A DNA stretch of 64,000 nt, from positions 310,001 through 374,000 of the forward strand of contig NZ_WUFT01000001.1 in the NCBI RefSeq assembly GCF_010668805.1, written 5' to 3'. The notes under the pieces were generated by a model that ran no database searches, was not told where the DNA came from, and worked only from the letters and a program-made list of their open reading frames with translations. The translations under genes and the position numbers were made by a program. Source of the DNA: Rhizobium phaseoli (GTDB taxonomy: Bacteria; Pseudomonadota; Alphaproteobacteria; Rhizobiales; Rhizobiaceae). Every line of letters starts with the position of its first letter. The stretch's first letter is position 1. Of the stretch, positions 39,054 to 48,116 are shown piece after piece.

Positions 39054-41051
39054 TTGAAGATCCGTGGCAAAATTAATCTGCTGGTTTGCGTGATGGGCGC
39101 AGTGGCGCTTTTGATCGGCGCAACGGCGTTGTCGGCCATGCACGAATACAATCGCAACCTGACCGCCTATGAGGAGGCCGCCGCCCGCGCCTATGCCGGC
39201 GAACGCCTCAACCGTTTCGTGACCGCCGTGGTCATGGAAGCGCGCGGCATCTATGCCGCCAAGACGATCAAGGACACGCCGAACTTCGCCAAGGGCATTA
39301 TGACCGATCTCGAGGAGATCGATAAGGTCATCGCGGGCTGGGCGCCGCTCGTTCCCGCGGCCGAGAAGGATGATTTCGCCAAGCTCGTCGCCCGCGCCGC
39401 GGAATTCCGCACCTTCCGCACCGAGACCGCCCGTCTCGGCACCGAAGTCGGACCCGAGGCGGCCAGCGCCCAGGGCAACAATGATGCCAATCGCGCCAAC
39501 CGCAAGGCGTTCCAGGCCGAAATCGACGCCGTCGTCACCACCGACAAGGCAGCGCTCGAAACCGTCAACACCGAGATCGAAAGCTTCCGCACCTGGGTGC
39601 TGATGCTGGTCCTCAGCATCACCGGCATCGGCATCGCCGTCGGCATTGGCATGGGCTTTTATATCGGCACCAGCCATCTGAGCCGCCCGATCAAGCGCGT
39701 CACCCGGGCGATCAACGAGGTCGCCAGCGGCAATTTCGATGCCGAGGTTCCCTTCGCCGGGCGCCAGGATGAAATCGGCGAGATGGCCGCAGCCGTTGCG
39801 GTCTTCAAGGCCAACGGCCTTGCCGTCCAGCGCCTGAACGCCCAGGAGACGGCGATGCGCGCCAAGAGCGACGACCTGCAGTCGAGCATGTCCGTCGTCG
39901 TGGCTGCGGCTGCGGCCGGCGACTTCGGCCACCGCATCAGCAAGGACTACGAGGACGAAAACCTCAACCGCTTCGCCGGCAACATCAACACGCTGCTGTC
40001 GAGCGTCGATGCCGGCATCGGCGAGACCCGCCGCGTCATTGCAAGCCTTGCCGATGGCGACCTCACCCAGACGATGAACGGCAACTTCCAGGGCGCCTTC
40101 GCCGAGCTGCAGCAGAACGTCAACAACACCTTCGTCACCCTGCAGGCGACGATGCGCGAAGTGCGCCAGACGACGGAAGCAATGAACGGCAACACCGCCG
40201 AGCTGCGCAATGCCAGCGACGACCTGTCGAAGCGCACCGAGCAGCAGGCCGCGGCCCTCGAACAGACCTCCGCGGCACTCGATCAGATCACCGCCGTCGT
40301 TCAGAATTCCACCGAGCGGGCGCATGAAGCCACCATCATGGTGTCGGAAGCCAAGGACAAGTCCGGCGCATCAGGCGTCGTCGTCGGCAATGCCGTCGAG
40401 GCCATGGGCCGCATCGAGCAGGCATCGCGCGAAATCAGCCAGATCATCAACGTCATCGACGAGATCGCCTTCCAGACCAACCTGCTGGCGCTGAACGCCG
40501 GCGTCGAGGCGGCACGCGCCGGCGAGGCCGGCAAGGGCTTTGCGGTTGTGGCACAGGAAGTGCGCGAGCTCGCCCAGCGTTCGGCAAAGGCTGCCAAGGA
40601 CATCAAGGCGCTGATCACCAAGTCGGGCAACGAGGTGCAGGTCGGCGTCAAGCTCGTCCAGGCGACCGGCGAGGCGCTGGCCGAAATCGGCACTCGCGTC
40701 ATTGCCATCAACGATCATATCCATTCGATCGCCACGGCTGCGACCGAACAGTCGACCGGCCTCAAGGAAGTCAATACCGCCGTCAACCAGATGGACCAGG
40801 TCACCCAGCAGAACGCCGCCATGGTCGAAGAGACCTCCGCCGCCACGCACAGGCTTTCGGCCGAAGCCGGTGGGCTGGTACAACTCATTTCCCGTTTCAA
40901 ACTGTCGGATGATGCACCGGCGCCGGTGGCGCTTGTTCGCAATGAGCCGCAAAGGCCGGTCGCTTCGCCCGCCCGCCGGGCGATCGCCAAGGTCGCCCGC
41001 GCCTTCGGCGGCAATGCGGCCGCGGCAGAGCAGAGCTGGGAAGAGTTCTGA
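39054..41051 (+). CDS. Methyl-accepting chemotaxis protein, membrane type
   Basis: A 665-residue chemoreceptor. TM1 (about 8-29) and TM2 (about 181-205) flank a mostly helical periplasmic sensor of about 150 residues. A HAMP domain (about 207-260) follows, with a second HAMP-like segment (about 285-360). The signalling hairpin has its tip [21 protein letters not shown] near 468-488. The start is a TTG preceded by AAGGGGG. The C-terminus ends QSWEEF, a plausible CheR/CheB-binding pentapeptide-like tail (WEEF). The ligand is unknown. Confidence 0.92.
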   Translation: MKIRGKINLLVCVMGAVALLIGATALSAMHEYNRNLTAYEEAAARAYAGERLNRFVTAVVMEARGIYAAKTIKDTPNFAKGIMTDLEEIDKVIAGWAPLVPAAEKDDFAKLVARAAEFRTFRTETARLGTEVGPEAASAQGNNDANRANRKAFQAEIDAVVTTDKAALETVNTEIESFRTWVLMLVLSITGIGIAVGIGMGFYIGTSHLSRPIKRVTRAINEVASGNFDAEVPFAGRQDEIGEMAAAVAVFKANGLAVQRLNAQETAMRAKSDDLQSSMSVVVAAAAAGDFGHRISKDYEDENLNRFAGNINTLLSSVDAGIGETRRVIASLADGDLTQTMNGNFQGAFAELQQNVNNTFVTLQATMREVRQTTEAMNGNTAELRNASDDLSKRTEQQAAALEQTSAALDQITAVVQNSTERAHEATIMVSEAKDKSGASGVVVGNAVEAMGRIEQASREISQIINVIDEIAFQTNLLALNAGVEAARAGEAGKGFAVVAQEVRELAQRSAKAAKDIKALITKSGNEVQVGVKLVQATGEALAEIGTRVIAINDHIHSIATAATEQSTGLKEVNTAVNQMDQVTQQNAAMVEETSAATHRLSAEAGGLVQLISRFKLSDDAPAPVALVRNEPQRPVASPARRAIAKVARAFGGNAAAAEQSWEEF

Positions 41052-41075
41052 TCTGTTATTGACCATCGCTATTTC

Positions 41076-41107
41076 TAACGCCGCCTCCGGGCGGCGTTAG
41101 TTTTTTC
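41076..41107 (+). terminator. Intrinsic terminator after the chemoreceptor gene
   Basis: CTAACGCCGCC-TCCG-GGCGGCGTTAG followed by TTTTTT, 25 bases after the stop. The core GCCGCCTCCGGGCGGCGTT recurs at about 41271-41290. Confidence 0.92.
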
Positions 41108-41142
41108 TGCCCGGTCCGCGCTGGCGAAGACCCCGCCCCAAA

Positions 41143-41291
41143 CCCCTCCCCACAAGGGGAGGGGCTTAACCTGTCGCACCGGCGCTTCCCACTTCACCGT
41201 CTCATCCGCGGAAAGGCTGATATTTGCTGCGCGGGCGCCGCAAATTAGTCCCTCCCCCTTGTGGGGAGGGGCCGCCTCCGGGCGGCGTTTC
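41143..41291. repeat. Inverted intergenic repeats (CCCCTCCCC...)
   Basis: A GC-rich palindrome at 41143-41164 (CCCCTCCCC-ACAA-GGGGAGGGG type) returns in inverted, nearly identical form at 41250-41271, about 85 bases apart. The second copy runs into GCCGCCTCCGGGCGGCGTT, a duplicate of the preceding terminator stem. This gives a composite of nested palindromes filling the 344-base gap before the sensor kinase gene. No gene is seen in the gap. Confidence 0.65.
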
Positions 41292-41395
41292 TTTGTGACG
41301 ACGTGACGCTGCTCGCAAAGATTTGAAAGCGGAGCCGTTTGGTCTAATATAGAGCGAGAGGGCGGCTGAAGTGCAGCCGTTCGGGCGAGACGAGA

Positions 41396-42928
41396 ATGCC
41401 GGTACAAGATCAGGGCGACAATCCTTCGGCAGAAATCCCCGCGGCCGGCGAGGCCGCAAGGGCGCCGTGCCCGTCTGCTGGCATGTTTGGCGGCATGTTC
41501 GGCGGATTGTCGGGCAAGCTGCTCTGGCTCACCGTCTTCTTTATCATGCTCGCCGAAATTCTGATCTTCTTCCCCTCGGTTGCCAGCATGCGCATCCGCT
41601 GGCTGGAGGAAAGGCTGAACACGGCCGCCGCCGCCGCCATCGTCATCGATGGGCTGCAGCCGGTCGAGCTGCCGCGCGCGCTGCAGAAGGAGACGCTGGA
41701 GGCGACCGGCACCAAGGCGATCGTGCTGCGTAAGGATGGCACCTCACGGCTGCTGGCGACGACCGATATGCCGACCTCGGTCGACGAGGCCTATGATCTC
41801 ACCGACGTGCCGCCGGCAACGGCAATCCGCGATGCGCTCGACACCTTGATCTTCGGCGGCGGCAGGATGATCCGCGTCTACGGCCCGGTCGGCGACACCA
41901 ATACCGGCGTCGAGGTGGTGATGAAGGACAAGCAGCTGCGCACGGCGATGTTTGCCTATTCCCGCAACGTTCTCCTGCTGTCGGTGCTGATCGCGCTGTT
42001 CACTGCGACGCTGATCTTCTTTGCGATCAACCGCATCCTGATCGGCCCGATCCGCCGGCTGACCGGCAGCATGCAGCAATTCTCCTCCGATCCCGAAAAC
42101 CCCGCCCATATCTATATCGGCGATGGCGGCCGCGACGAACTGGCGGTCGCCGGCCGCAATCTCACCTCGATGCAGATGGAGCTGCAGAAGACGCTGAAGC
42201 AGCAGAAGAACCTTGCCGCTCTCGGTCTCGCCGTCTCCAAGATCAATCACGATATGCGCAATATCCTGGCCTCGGCGCAGCTGATGTCCGATCGGCTGGT
42301 CGATGTCGATGATCCGATGGTCAAGAGCTTCGCCCCGAAGCTGCTGCGCACCATCGACCGCGCCGTCGGCTATACCACCGAGGTCCTGTCCTACGGCAAG
42401 GCGAGCGAATCGGCACCGCGCCGCCGCCAGATCCTGCTTTTGGAACTCACCCAGGACGTCAAGGACATGCTGGCGATCGATCCGCAAAGCGGCATCGAAT
42501 TCGCCGAGCAGATCGGCGCCGATCTCAAGGTCGATGCCGATGGCGAGCAGCTGTTCCGCGTCATCCACAATCTCTGCCGCAACGCGCTGCAGGCGCTGAC
42601 CGCGCCGGGCGAGGCTGCCCCGGGCGGCGTCAGGCGCATCACCGTCGCCGCCCAGCGGGTCGGCAGCGTCGTCAGCATCACGGTCGATGATACCGGCCCC
42701 GGCATGCCGCTCAAGGCCCGCCAGAACCTCTTTGCCGCCTTCCGCGGCTCCGCCCGCTCCGGCGGCACCGGCCTTGGCCTCACCATCGCCCGCGAGCTGG
42801 TGCTCGCCCATGGCGGCACGATCGCGCTGGTGGAGAAACCGACTGTAGGCACCCAGTTCCGCATCGAGATCCCCGATCGCCCGGTTTCGCTGGAGGATTA
42901 CCGCAGCCGGACGCACCTTGAGAAGTGA
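41396..42928 (+). CDS. Membrane sensor histidine kinase
   Basis: A 510-residue kinase with TM1 (about 42-60), a periplasmic sensor of about 130 residues and TM2 (about 191-211). HAMP (about 212-265) follows, then a HisKA-like domain with the candidate phospho-acceptor His285 in SKINHDMRN. The HATPase domain shows DDTGPGMP and GGTGLGLTIA. The sequence around the histidine is unusual (HDMRN rather than HExR/HDLR). No response regulator lies next to it. The N-terminal 40 residues are low complexity with a GMFGGMFGG repeat. Confidence 0.88.
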   Translation: MPVQDQGDNPSAEIPAAGEAARAPCPSAGMFGGMFGGLSGKLLWLTVFFIMLAEILIFFPSVASMRIRWLEERLNTAAAAAIVIDGLQPVELPRALQKETLEATGTKAIVLRKDGTSRLLATTDMPTSVDEAYDLTDVPPATAIRDALDTLIFGGGRMIRVYGPVGDTNTGVEVVMKDKQLRTAMFAYSRNVLLLSVLIALFTATLIFFAINRILIGPIRRLTGSMQQFSSDPENPAHIYIGDGGRDELAVAGRNLTSMQMELQKTLKQQKNLAALGLAVSKINHDMRNILASAQLMSDRLVDVDDPMVKSFAPKLLRTIDRAVGYTTEVLSYGKASESAPRRRQILLLELTQDVKDMLAIDPQSGIEFAEQIGADLKVDADGEQLFRVIHNLCRNALQALTAPGEAAPGGVRRITVAAQRVGSVVSITVDDTGPGMPLKARQNLFAAFRGSARSGGTGLGLTIARELVLAHGGTIALVEKPTVGTQFRIEIPDRPVSLEDYRSRTHLEK

Positions 42929-43050
42929 CCGGATTTCGAAAGCCGCGGCCGCAAATTATGAAACGCGCGATTTTTTCCGAAATGCTCTTGCATTGTCCCG
43001 AAGGACGCTTTAGAGGATCGCCCACGCAAGCGGCACCGCCGCAATTGCAC

Positions 43051-43127
43051 GCACCCGTAGCTCAGCTGGATAGAGCACCAGACTACGAATCTGGGGGTCA
43101 GGAGTTCGAATCTCTTCGGGTGCGCCA
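43051..43127 (+). tRNA. tRNA-Arg (anticodon ACG)
   Basis: A complete cloverleaf: acceptor stem GCACCCG/CGGGTGC, a D arm starting TAGCTCAGCTGGATAGAGC, anticodon loop CTACGAA with ACG at 43085-43087, and the T arm with TTCGAAT. CCA is encoded at 43125-43127. A34 is normally deaminated to inosine to read CGU/CGC/CGA. It marks the left edge of the accessory-looking segment. I did not find a second copy of its 3' end in the window. Confidence 0.97.
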
Positions 43128-43312
43128 TTTCCTTTCATCGCCTGTAATTCCGCTTGGTATATGAAGGGCAACGTCATCTGACGTGTATTCCCTGACACCG
43201 TGTATAATCGAACCAGCATCTGCCGCTGGGTCGCGACCAGACGATCGAGCTCTTCCCACGGTTCCAGCGGAGGAACTGTGTCCGGTGGCATTGCCTGCGG
43301 AGGAAGTTTGCC

Positions 43313-43969
43313 GTGGCAATTTCAGATTTATTGACGGTCTCCAACCGACATGAATTTTCCCTTCCGGATTTTCAGCACGGGGATGAAATCAGGTTTCCCG
43401 GCGCTTTGGTGTCGGCATTGCTTGATCGGTTTACAAAATCAGGAGACGCCGTATTCGATCCCTTTGTCGGCTTGGGGACGACTTTCTTTGTCTGCGAGCA
43501 AAGGGGCCGAATCCCCTATGGGATAGAAGCCGACCGGCAGAGATATGAATGGGTCGGGGAACGCATCACGACAAAGCATCATCTCTTCTGCGGTGATAGT
43601 GCGGAGCTGGCAGCCTTCGATTTTCCCGAGATGGATTTCTGCATCACATCGCCGCCATACATGCCCCATTGGCATCAATGGAACCCGCTCTACAACGGCG
43701 ATCCGGATTATGACGGCTATGACATCTATCTGAAAAGAATGCAGGAAATATACGGCCGGATCTGCAAACGCATGAAGACGAACGCCTATCTTGTCGTTCA
43801 GGCCGACAATCTGACCAGCGAACAATTCTCTCCCCTTGTCTGGGATCTGGGAAGAGCTTTGTCGGAGGTCATGACGCTCGAGGGGGAAATTATGGTGAAT
43901 TGGTCTGATGCGGTGGAAAACGGCAACCGATTCACCCAGTGCCTCGTATTCAAGAATGCAAGCGGATGA
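43313..43969 (+). CDS. Orphan DNA methyltransferase (N4/N6 type)
   Basis: A 218-residue DNA modification enzyme. The SAM-binding motif DPFVGLGTT (49-57) comes before the catalytic TSPPY (112-116). The N-terminus resembles the end of the motif-X region. TSPPY is typical of N4-cytosine methyltransferases, though N6-adenine is possible. It is short, with no obvious target recognition domain and no restriction endonuclease beside it. It may be an orphan or a shortened relic. GTG start with a GGAGGA ribosome binding site. It lies 185 bases after the tRNA-Arg. Confidence 0.82.
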   Translation: MAISDLLTVSNRHEFSLPDFQHGDEIRFPGALVSALLDRFTKSGDAVFDPFVGLGTTFFVCEQRGRIPYGIEADRQRYEWVGERITTKHHLFCGDSAELAAFDFPEMDFCITSPPYMPHWHQWNPLYNGDPDYDGYDIYLKRMQEIYGRICKRMKTNAYLVVQADNLTSEQFSPLVWDLGRALSEVMTLEGEIMVNWSDAVENGNRFTQCLVFKNASG

Positions 43970-44025
43970 AAAGTTCGCCGCGATGGCCGCTACAGTCTGC
44001 GCCCCCAAGGCAGCGAAGCGAAAAA

Positions 44026-44418
44026 CTATTGCTTGGCCGGGAAGTCCCTTTCATAGGCTTCCCTTTCTTCCTTCCCAGAGGCGGATGAGTAATAGCCACT
44101 GCAGATGAGATAAGAGCACTCATCCGGGTCGCCCATTTCCCATCCCGGCAGGCAGGTTACCACGCGCTGGAATTTTTCATTGCAAAGGCCGTGGTTTGCC
44201 AAGAGCCGCGGCTCGTTTCCGAAATACGCGCTTATGGCTTTCTGGCGAGTCCATGCAGGAACGACTTTCCAATCAGCGGCGCCGCCCTCAGCGCTGACAT
44301 TGCCGGTCGCACAGAGCGACCAGTTGGAAATCACGATCGGCTGATCGCAGGCAAAAGTCTGGACGGTGCTTCCCAGCAGGATCGAAACCAGTGCCAGCAA
44401 CCGCTGGCCATAGATCAT
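44026..44418 (-). CDS. Secreted hypothetical protein, cysteine-rich
   Basis: A 130-residue protein with a signal peptide (MIYGQRLLALVSILLGSTVQTFA) and six cysteines in the mature part (for example CDQ, SLCATG, GLCNEK, TCLPGW, DECSYLICSG). Disulfides are likely. I do not recognise a family. The start MIYGQ follows a GGGAGAAGGG ribosome binding site; an upstream in-frame ATG is possible. It runs convergently towards the methyltransferase gene. Confidence 0.7.
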   Translation of the reverse strand: MIYGQRLLALVSILLGSTVQTFACDQPIVISNWSLCATGNVSAEGGAADWKVVPAWTRQKAISAYFGNEPRLLANHGLCNEKFQRVVTCLPGWEMGDPDECSYLICSGYYSSASGKEEREAYERDFPAKQ

Positions 44419-44520
44419 CGCGCCCTTCTCCCTCACGCCGAACTTTCGCATTCCGGCCTCCAACCGTGTGCAATTGCCTGTCCCTGATGGGATCAGGCGA
44501 TCTCAAAAGACGCCCTAAGA

Positions 44521-44757
44521 TTTTTTTCCTAGTTCATGAAACGTTCTTACGCTGGATTGCTCGCCGTTGCAACCATGGAATGTTGAATGTCGAAGAATAT
44601 TGTGGCGATAGGTGATGCGGACGCTCGGGCCGGTCTTTCCGACCGCACGCGTGAGAGAACGACAAAAGCCGCACCAATGCCAAAAGCCGCCGGCTCGTGC
44701 CTCTCGGTGGAGGCGTCACGCCCAACAGAGTCCAAATGCCCTGGCGCTACTCCTTGA
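44521..44757 (+). promoter_or_regulatory. Leader copy 1 with short ORF
   Basis: From about 44526 to 44594 the sequence matches 50305-50372, with roughly three quarters of positions identical and one 1-base gap. It includes TTCCTAG, CGTTC, and an exact TGCAACCATGGAATG before the start codon. A 56-codon ORF begins at 44587 (MSKNIVAIGDAD) and ends at 44757. The second copy begins MSSKFFPIGEV in the same place. Downstream the first copy has no matching gene on the plus strand, so it looks like an orphan leader or remnant. Confidence 0.55.
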
Positions 44758-44992
44758 TCGGGATGCCGGCTTCGATTGCAGCTTCGATAAAGGCCTGCCG
44801 CGCCTCTTCCCGGTTTCGTTTGCCCGACATGACATCCGCGCAAACCGCGCACGCCCGATCGAGCGCAGGGCCCTCCTCGGTCGGCCAGTCTTCGACCAGC
44901 GCCCATGTTGCGGCCTGGGTCGTCTGGATCACCACCCACTGATCCGGGCCTTCAAGGGCTAACGTCACCGGCTTTTTCCAAATGGTTTGCAT
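44747..44992 (-). CDS. DUF982-family small protein
   Basis: An 81-residue protein resembling DUF982. The pattern is a central ALVEDWPTEEGPALDRA followed by EEARQAFIEAAIEAGIPI. DUF982 proteins are short, abundant in Rhizobiales, often plasmid- or island-borne, and have no known function. The start MQTIWKKP was chosen. Its 3' end overlaps the leader ORF on the other strand by 11 bases. Confidence 0.75.
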   Translation of the reverse strand: MQTIWKKPVTLALEGPDQWVVIQTTQAATWALVEDWPTEEGPALDRACAVCADVMSGKRNREEARQAFIEAAIEAGIPIKE

Positions 44993-45123
44993 TGTCTGAG
45001 GATCTCCGCTGCGTGCTCTCTGTCGCCTCCTCACATAAGGCTGTTTATCCAGCGTGGCGAGGCGACTGCTAGAACGAGATGGTTTTTTCGAGCAAAGCCG
45101 ATTGCAAGCTTATGCAGCGCTTC

Positions 45124-45645
45124 TCAAAAATCCTGGGCGAATTCACACGCCAGCAATGTTTTGCCCGGCAAGGCCTCTCCCTGGCGGGCGACGATCGAGA
45201 TCTTTCCAGGCCCGGCAAGTCCCGCTTCGGGTTGCTGATCTGCTGGAAGCTCGCGCGAATAACCCTTGGTGGATGTTCCGAGCAGGTCCGAACTTTCCGG
45301 CTTCAACCCGTATTTTTTCGCCAGATCGTCAGCGCGTTCTCCCTCGACCAGAATCCCGACCGCGTTGCTGGAAAAGAAAACCTCGGTCGATTTGAAGCCG
45401 TCGCGGCCTATCTGGTTCGGAATCTTGTAGATCGCTGCACCGAGCGACGAGGTGTCCGGCTTGGCCAGAGCTTCCGCTGCGTCATAGATCTCCATAGTGG
45501 ATGTCATCGAATAGGGTGGTTTGCACAGCGCCGCGTCAAAGAACTTGCTATTGGCCGGAGCGGCCATGACGCCTTCGGCTTGAAATGCCGCAATAGCGAC
45601 GCCTAGCGAGAAGGCGGCGTAGTGAATGAATTTGGCGTTGTGCAT
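45124..45645 (-). CDS. Secreted hypothetical protein
   Basis: A 173-residue protein with a signal peptide (about 1-28, ending GVMAAPA). The mature part has two cysteines (ALCKPPYS and LLACEFAQDF), likely one disulfide. The short motif NQIGRDGFKSTEVFFSSNAVGILVEGE suggests a mixed alpha/beta fold. No family recognised. It is flanked on both sides by other small genes of the accessory segment. Confidence 0.7.
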   Translation of the reverse strand: MHNAKFIHYAAFSLGVAIAAFQAEGVMAAPANSKFFDAALCKPPYSMTSTMEIYDAAEALAKPDTSSLGAAIYKIPNQIGRDGFKSTEVFFSSNAVGILVEGERADDLAKKYGLKPESSDLLGTSTKGYSRELPADQQPEAGLAGPGKISIVARQGEALPGKTLLACEFAQDF

Positions 45646-45888
45646 GTCATATTCCCGAAAGTAACTGCAGTTGGTCGCATTCGTGTGCGAATTCCACGTG
45701 CTTAGGGGATTCGGAGCGGGATTGCCACCTTGAGTTTAGTTTTCGGCCTTTTCGAAAGTGCCGCCAGATGTCTAATTACAGGTCGCTGTCCGGCTCGGAT
45801 TGAGCGGCTTCGCCTGTCGAGACAGAGCATCACAGTGTCCTTACGACAGCAGGAAAGCCATGATCGCAGCTATATCGATGAAATCATC

Positions 45889-46038
45889 ATGTTTTGCGCC
45901 GGCCTGTGGATGGCGCTCGTCGGCTTTGGTTATCTGCCGCTGCCCGGCTATTCGGCCAAACCGCCTCTGGTTCTTCACTTCAAGTGGATGGGTCCCCTGC
46001 TGCTCGTCATCGCCATCGTTCTGGCCGCCGGCTCATAG
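45889..46038 (+). CDS. Possible small membrane protein
   Basis: A 49-residue hydrophobic ORF (MFCAGLWMALVGFGYLP, then a second hydrophobic stretch ending VIAIVLAAGS) that could make two transmembrane helices. The frame is open upstream to 45730 but with less protein-like composition. No clear ribosome binding site. Reported because the hydrophobic pattern is coherent. Weak. Confidence 0.3.
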   Translation: MFCAGLWMALVGFGYLPLPGYSAKPPLVLHFKWMGPLLLVIAIVLAAGS

Positions 46039-46091
46039 GCTCGCCATTCTGGAGACCGGAGAGGCTTGCAAGCTCAGGCTGGAGTGAACCA

Positions 46092-46388
46092 ATGAACAAT
46101 ATAATGGCCTGCTCATCGTGCGGATTGGACAAGACAGAATCGATCGTGCACCGCGGTTCGTACATTCTTCGATGCGCCGCCTGCGGCGAGGCAATCGTCG
46201 CGACATCATCCATGGGCATGTTCGACTCGGATCACACGTTTTCAGGCTTTGCCGATCCAGGTCCCGGCAAACACCCTGCTCCAGAGATGCTCATCGCTCG
46301 TGGACCGTTCCGGCAGATCTCAACGACAATCAGCGGCGCGGCGCGTAACGGAACGCTTATACGCCTGATCCCTGAACCCAAGGATTGA
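46092..46388 (+). CDS. Small zinc-ribbon-like hypothetical protein
   Basis: A 98-residue protein with two CxxC pairs near the N-terminus (ACSSCG and RCAACG), a likely zinc knuckle. The rest is polar, with GRNG-like loops. A GGAGTG ribosome binding site precedes the ATG by five bases. No family recognised. It ends 28 bases before the convergent LysR gene. Confidence 0.55.
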   Translation: MNNIMACSSCGLDKTESIVHRGSYILRCAACGEAIVATSSMGMFDSDHTFSGFADPGPGKHPAPEMLIARGPFRQISTTISGAARNGTLIRLIPEPKD

Positions 46389-46415
46389 AATCCGACTTGG
46401 CGTCGGTTGACCGGT

Positions 46416-47291
46416 TTAACCGACCGACAGCCGCGCCGCGCACCAGTGCCATACCGCATCGACCGCCTTTCGCGGTGATGACGAGCGTTTGCGGATAAGG
46501 AAGTAGTCCGGTTCGATCGTCGTCGGCGCATCGATCACCTGCACCAGCCGCCCCGCCTCGAGATCCGCCGCCACGAACGCCCGGCACGCCAAGGCGACGC
46601 CCTGGCCGGCCAGCGCCGCATCAAGTGCCAGCGTCGTGTGGTTGAATACAGCACCCGGCAGCTTCTCGCGCGATCGCAGGACGAGCGGCCAGGGGCTGAC
46701 TGTGTCATGCAGAAGCGGCAGCCTGCGAAGCTCGTCGGCCGTCAGCGGAAGCGGCAGGTCCTTGACCAGGTGGGGACTGGCGACCGCGACCAGCTCCTGG
46801 CGGAACAGTAGCCTGGCCTCCAGGGAGGCCGGAAAAGGCCCGCGAGTCAGCCGCACCGCAATGTCCACCTGATCGCGGTCGAAGTCGGACAGCGCCTCGG
46901 TGGCGACCGTCCGCAGTTCCACGTCGGGAAGGGCTGCCTTGAACTCGGCGAGGCGCGGGATCAGCAGCTTGGCGGCGACCGTCGGGGTGACGCTGATCGT
47001 CACGGCATCCGGCCGGGCGAGAAGCCGTCCGGTCGCCTCACTGAGCGTATCGAAGGCACGGGTCACATCGGCAAGATAGGCAGCGCCCTGCGGGGTCAGA
47101 GCCAGTCCGCGCGGCAGGCGCTGAAACAGCATCAGGCCGAGTTGATCTTCCAGCGCGCGTACCTGTTGCGCCACCGCCCCCTGTGACACCCCCAGTTCCT
47201 CGGCAGCGGCGCGGAAATTCAACCTGCGGCCAGAGACTTCGAAGGCGCGGAGCGCATTCAGCGGCGGCAGCTTGCGGCGGGGTTTGACCAT
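46416..47291 (-). CDS. LysR-family transcriptional regulator (GcvA-like)
   Basis: A 291-residue LysR regulator. The winged helix-turn-helix is at about 10-65 (LNALRAFEVSGRRLNFRAAAEELGVSQGAVAQQVRALE). The effector-binding domain follows. It is divergent from an SDR gene with 116 bases between starts, so that gene is the probable target. The start MVKPRRKLPPLN is preferred; the longer frame reads into the promoter region. Confidence 0.9.
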   Translation of the reverse strand: MVKPRRKLPPLNALRAFEVSGRRLNFRAAAEELGVSQGAVAQQVRALEDQLGLMLFQRLPRGLALTPQGAAYLADVTRAFDTLSEATGRLLARPDAVTISVTPTVAAKLLIPRLAEFKAALPDVELRTVATEALSDFDRDQVDIAVRLTRGPFPASLEARLLFRQELVAVASPHLVKDLPLPLTADELRRLPLLHDTVSPWPLVLRSREKLPGAVFNHTTLALDAALAGQGVALACRAFVAADLEAGRLVQVIDAPTTIEPDYFLIRKRSSSPRKAVDAVWHWCAARLSVG

Positions 47292-47407
47292 GGGATTTTC
47301 CGGAGGCTTTCCAGTAGATTTTCTACAGTCTGACATGTTTCTTTCTGAGGCGAAAGTCAGCGCTGTCTCTGGCATACTGCTTGGCAATTCAACGATTGGA
47401 GGCTCGG

Positions 47408-48112
47408 ATGTCTAAAGAAAAAGTCGCTCTCATCACTGCAGGCGGTTCCGGCATGGGTGCCGCCGCAGCAAGGAAACTGGCTGCGGATGGCTATCGCATT
47501 GCGGTGCTCTCCTCGTCGGGCAAGGGCGAGGCGCTCGCCAAAGAATTGGGCGGTGTCGGCGTCACCGGCTCGAACCTGGTGAACGACGATGTCAAGCGGC
47601 TCGTCGATCTGGCGATGGAGAAATGGGGGCGGATCGACGCGCTGGTCAATTCCGCTGGCCATGGGCCGCGCGCGCCGATCCTCGAAATTACCGATGAGGA
47701 CTGGCACAAGGGCATGGAGGTCTACTTCCTCAGCGCCGTGCGGCCGATCCGCCTGGTCACGCCGATCATGGAGGCCCAGGGCGGCGGCGCCATCGTCAAC
47801 ATCTCAACGGCATGGGCTTTCGAGCCGTCGGCGATGTTCCCCACCTCGGCCTTCGCCAGGGCCGGGCTGGCAAGCTTCACCAAAATCTTTTCCGATACCT
47901 ATGCGGCGAAGAACATTCGCATGAACAATGTCCTGCCCGGCTGGATCGACAGCCTGCCCGCCACCGACGAGCGGCGCGACAGCGTGCCGATGGGCCGCTA
48001 TGGCACGGCCGAGGAAATCGCCGCAACGGTTGCCTTCCTGCTGTCTGAGGGCGCCGGCTACATCACCGGCCAGAATATCCGCGTCGACGGCGGCATTACC
48101 CGCTCCGTTTGA
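47408..48112 (+). CDS. SDR-family protein lacking the catalytic Tyr-Lys pair
   Basis: A 234-residue short-chain dehydrogenase fold. The NAD(P)-binding glycine motif AGGSGMGAAAA (11-21), NSAGHG (81-86) and Ser133 in NIST are present. At the YxxxK position the sequence is SAFAR: Ser147 replaces the catalytic tyrosine and Arg151 the lysine. The C-terminal GAGYITGQNIRVDGG is typical. It is therefore an atypical SDR that may bind cofactor without classic catalysis, or may use other residues. GGAGG ribosome binding site. The next gene begins four bases after the stop. Confidence 0.88.
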   Translation: MSKEKVALITAGGSGMGAAAARKLAADGYRIAVLSSSGKGEALAKELGGVGVTGSNLVNDDVKRLVDLAMEKWGRIDALVNSAGHGPRAPILEITDEDWHKGMEVYFLSAVRPIRLVTPIMEAQGGGAIVNISTAWAFEPSAMFPTSAFARAGLASFTKIFSDTYAAKNIRMNNVLPGWIDSLPATDERRDSVPMGRYGTAEEIAATVAFLLSEGAGYITGQNIRVDGGITRSV

Positions 48113-48116
48113 CGCC

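Noticed and set aside
43010..43291. A minus-strand ORF of 93 codons across the tRNA-Arg, including EEIRTPDPQIRSLVLYPAELR
   Set aside because: This peptide is the well-known false translation of a tRNA gene read antisense; it is not a protein gene.
46976..47062. Possible CRISPR or tandem repeat from recurring GGC/GCC words
   Set aside because: Only GC-rich codon periodicity; no regularly spaced repeats here or elsewhere in the window.
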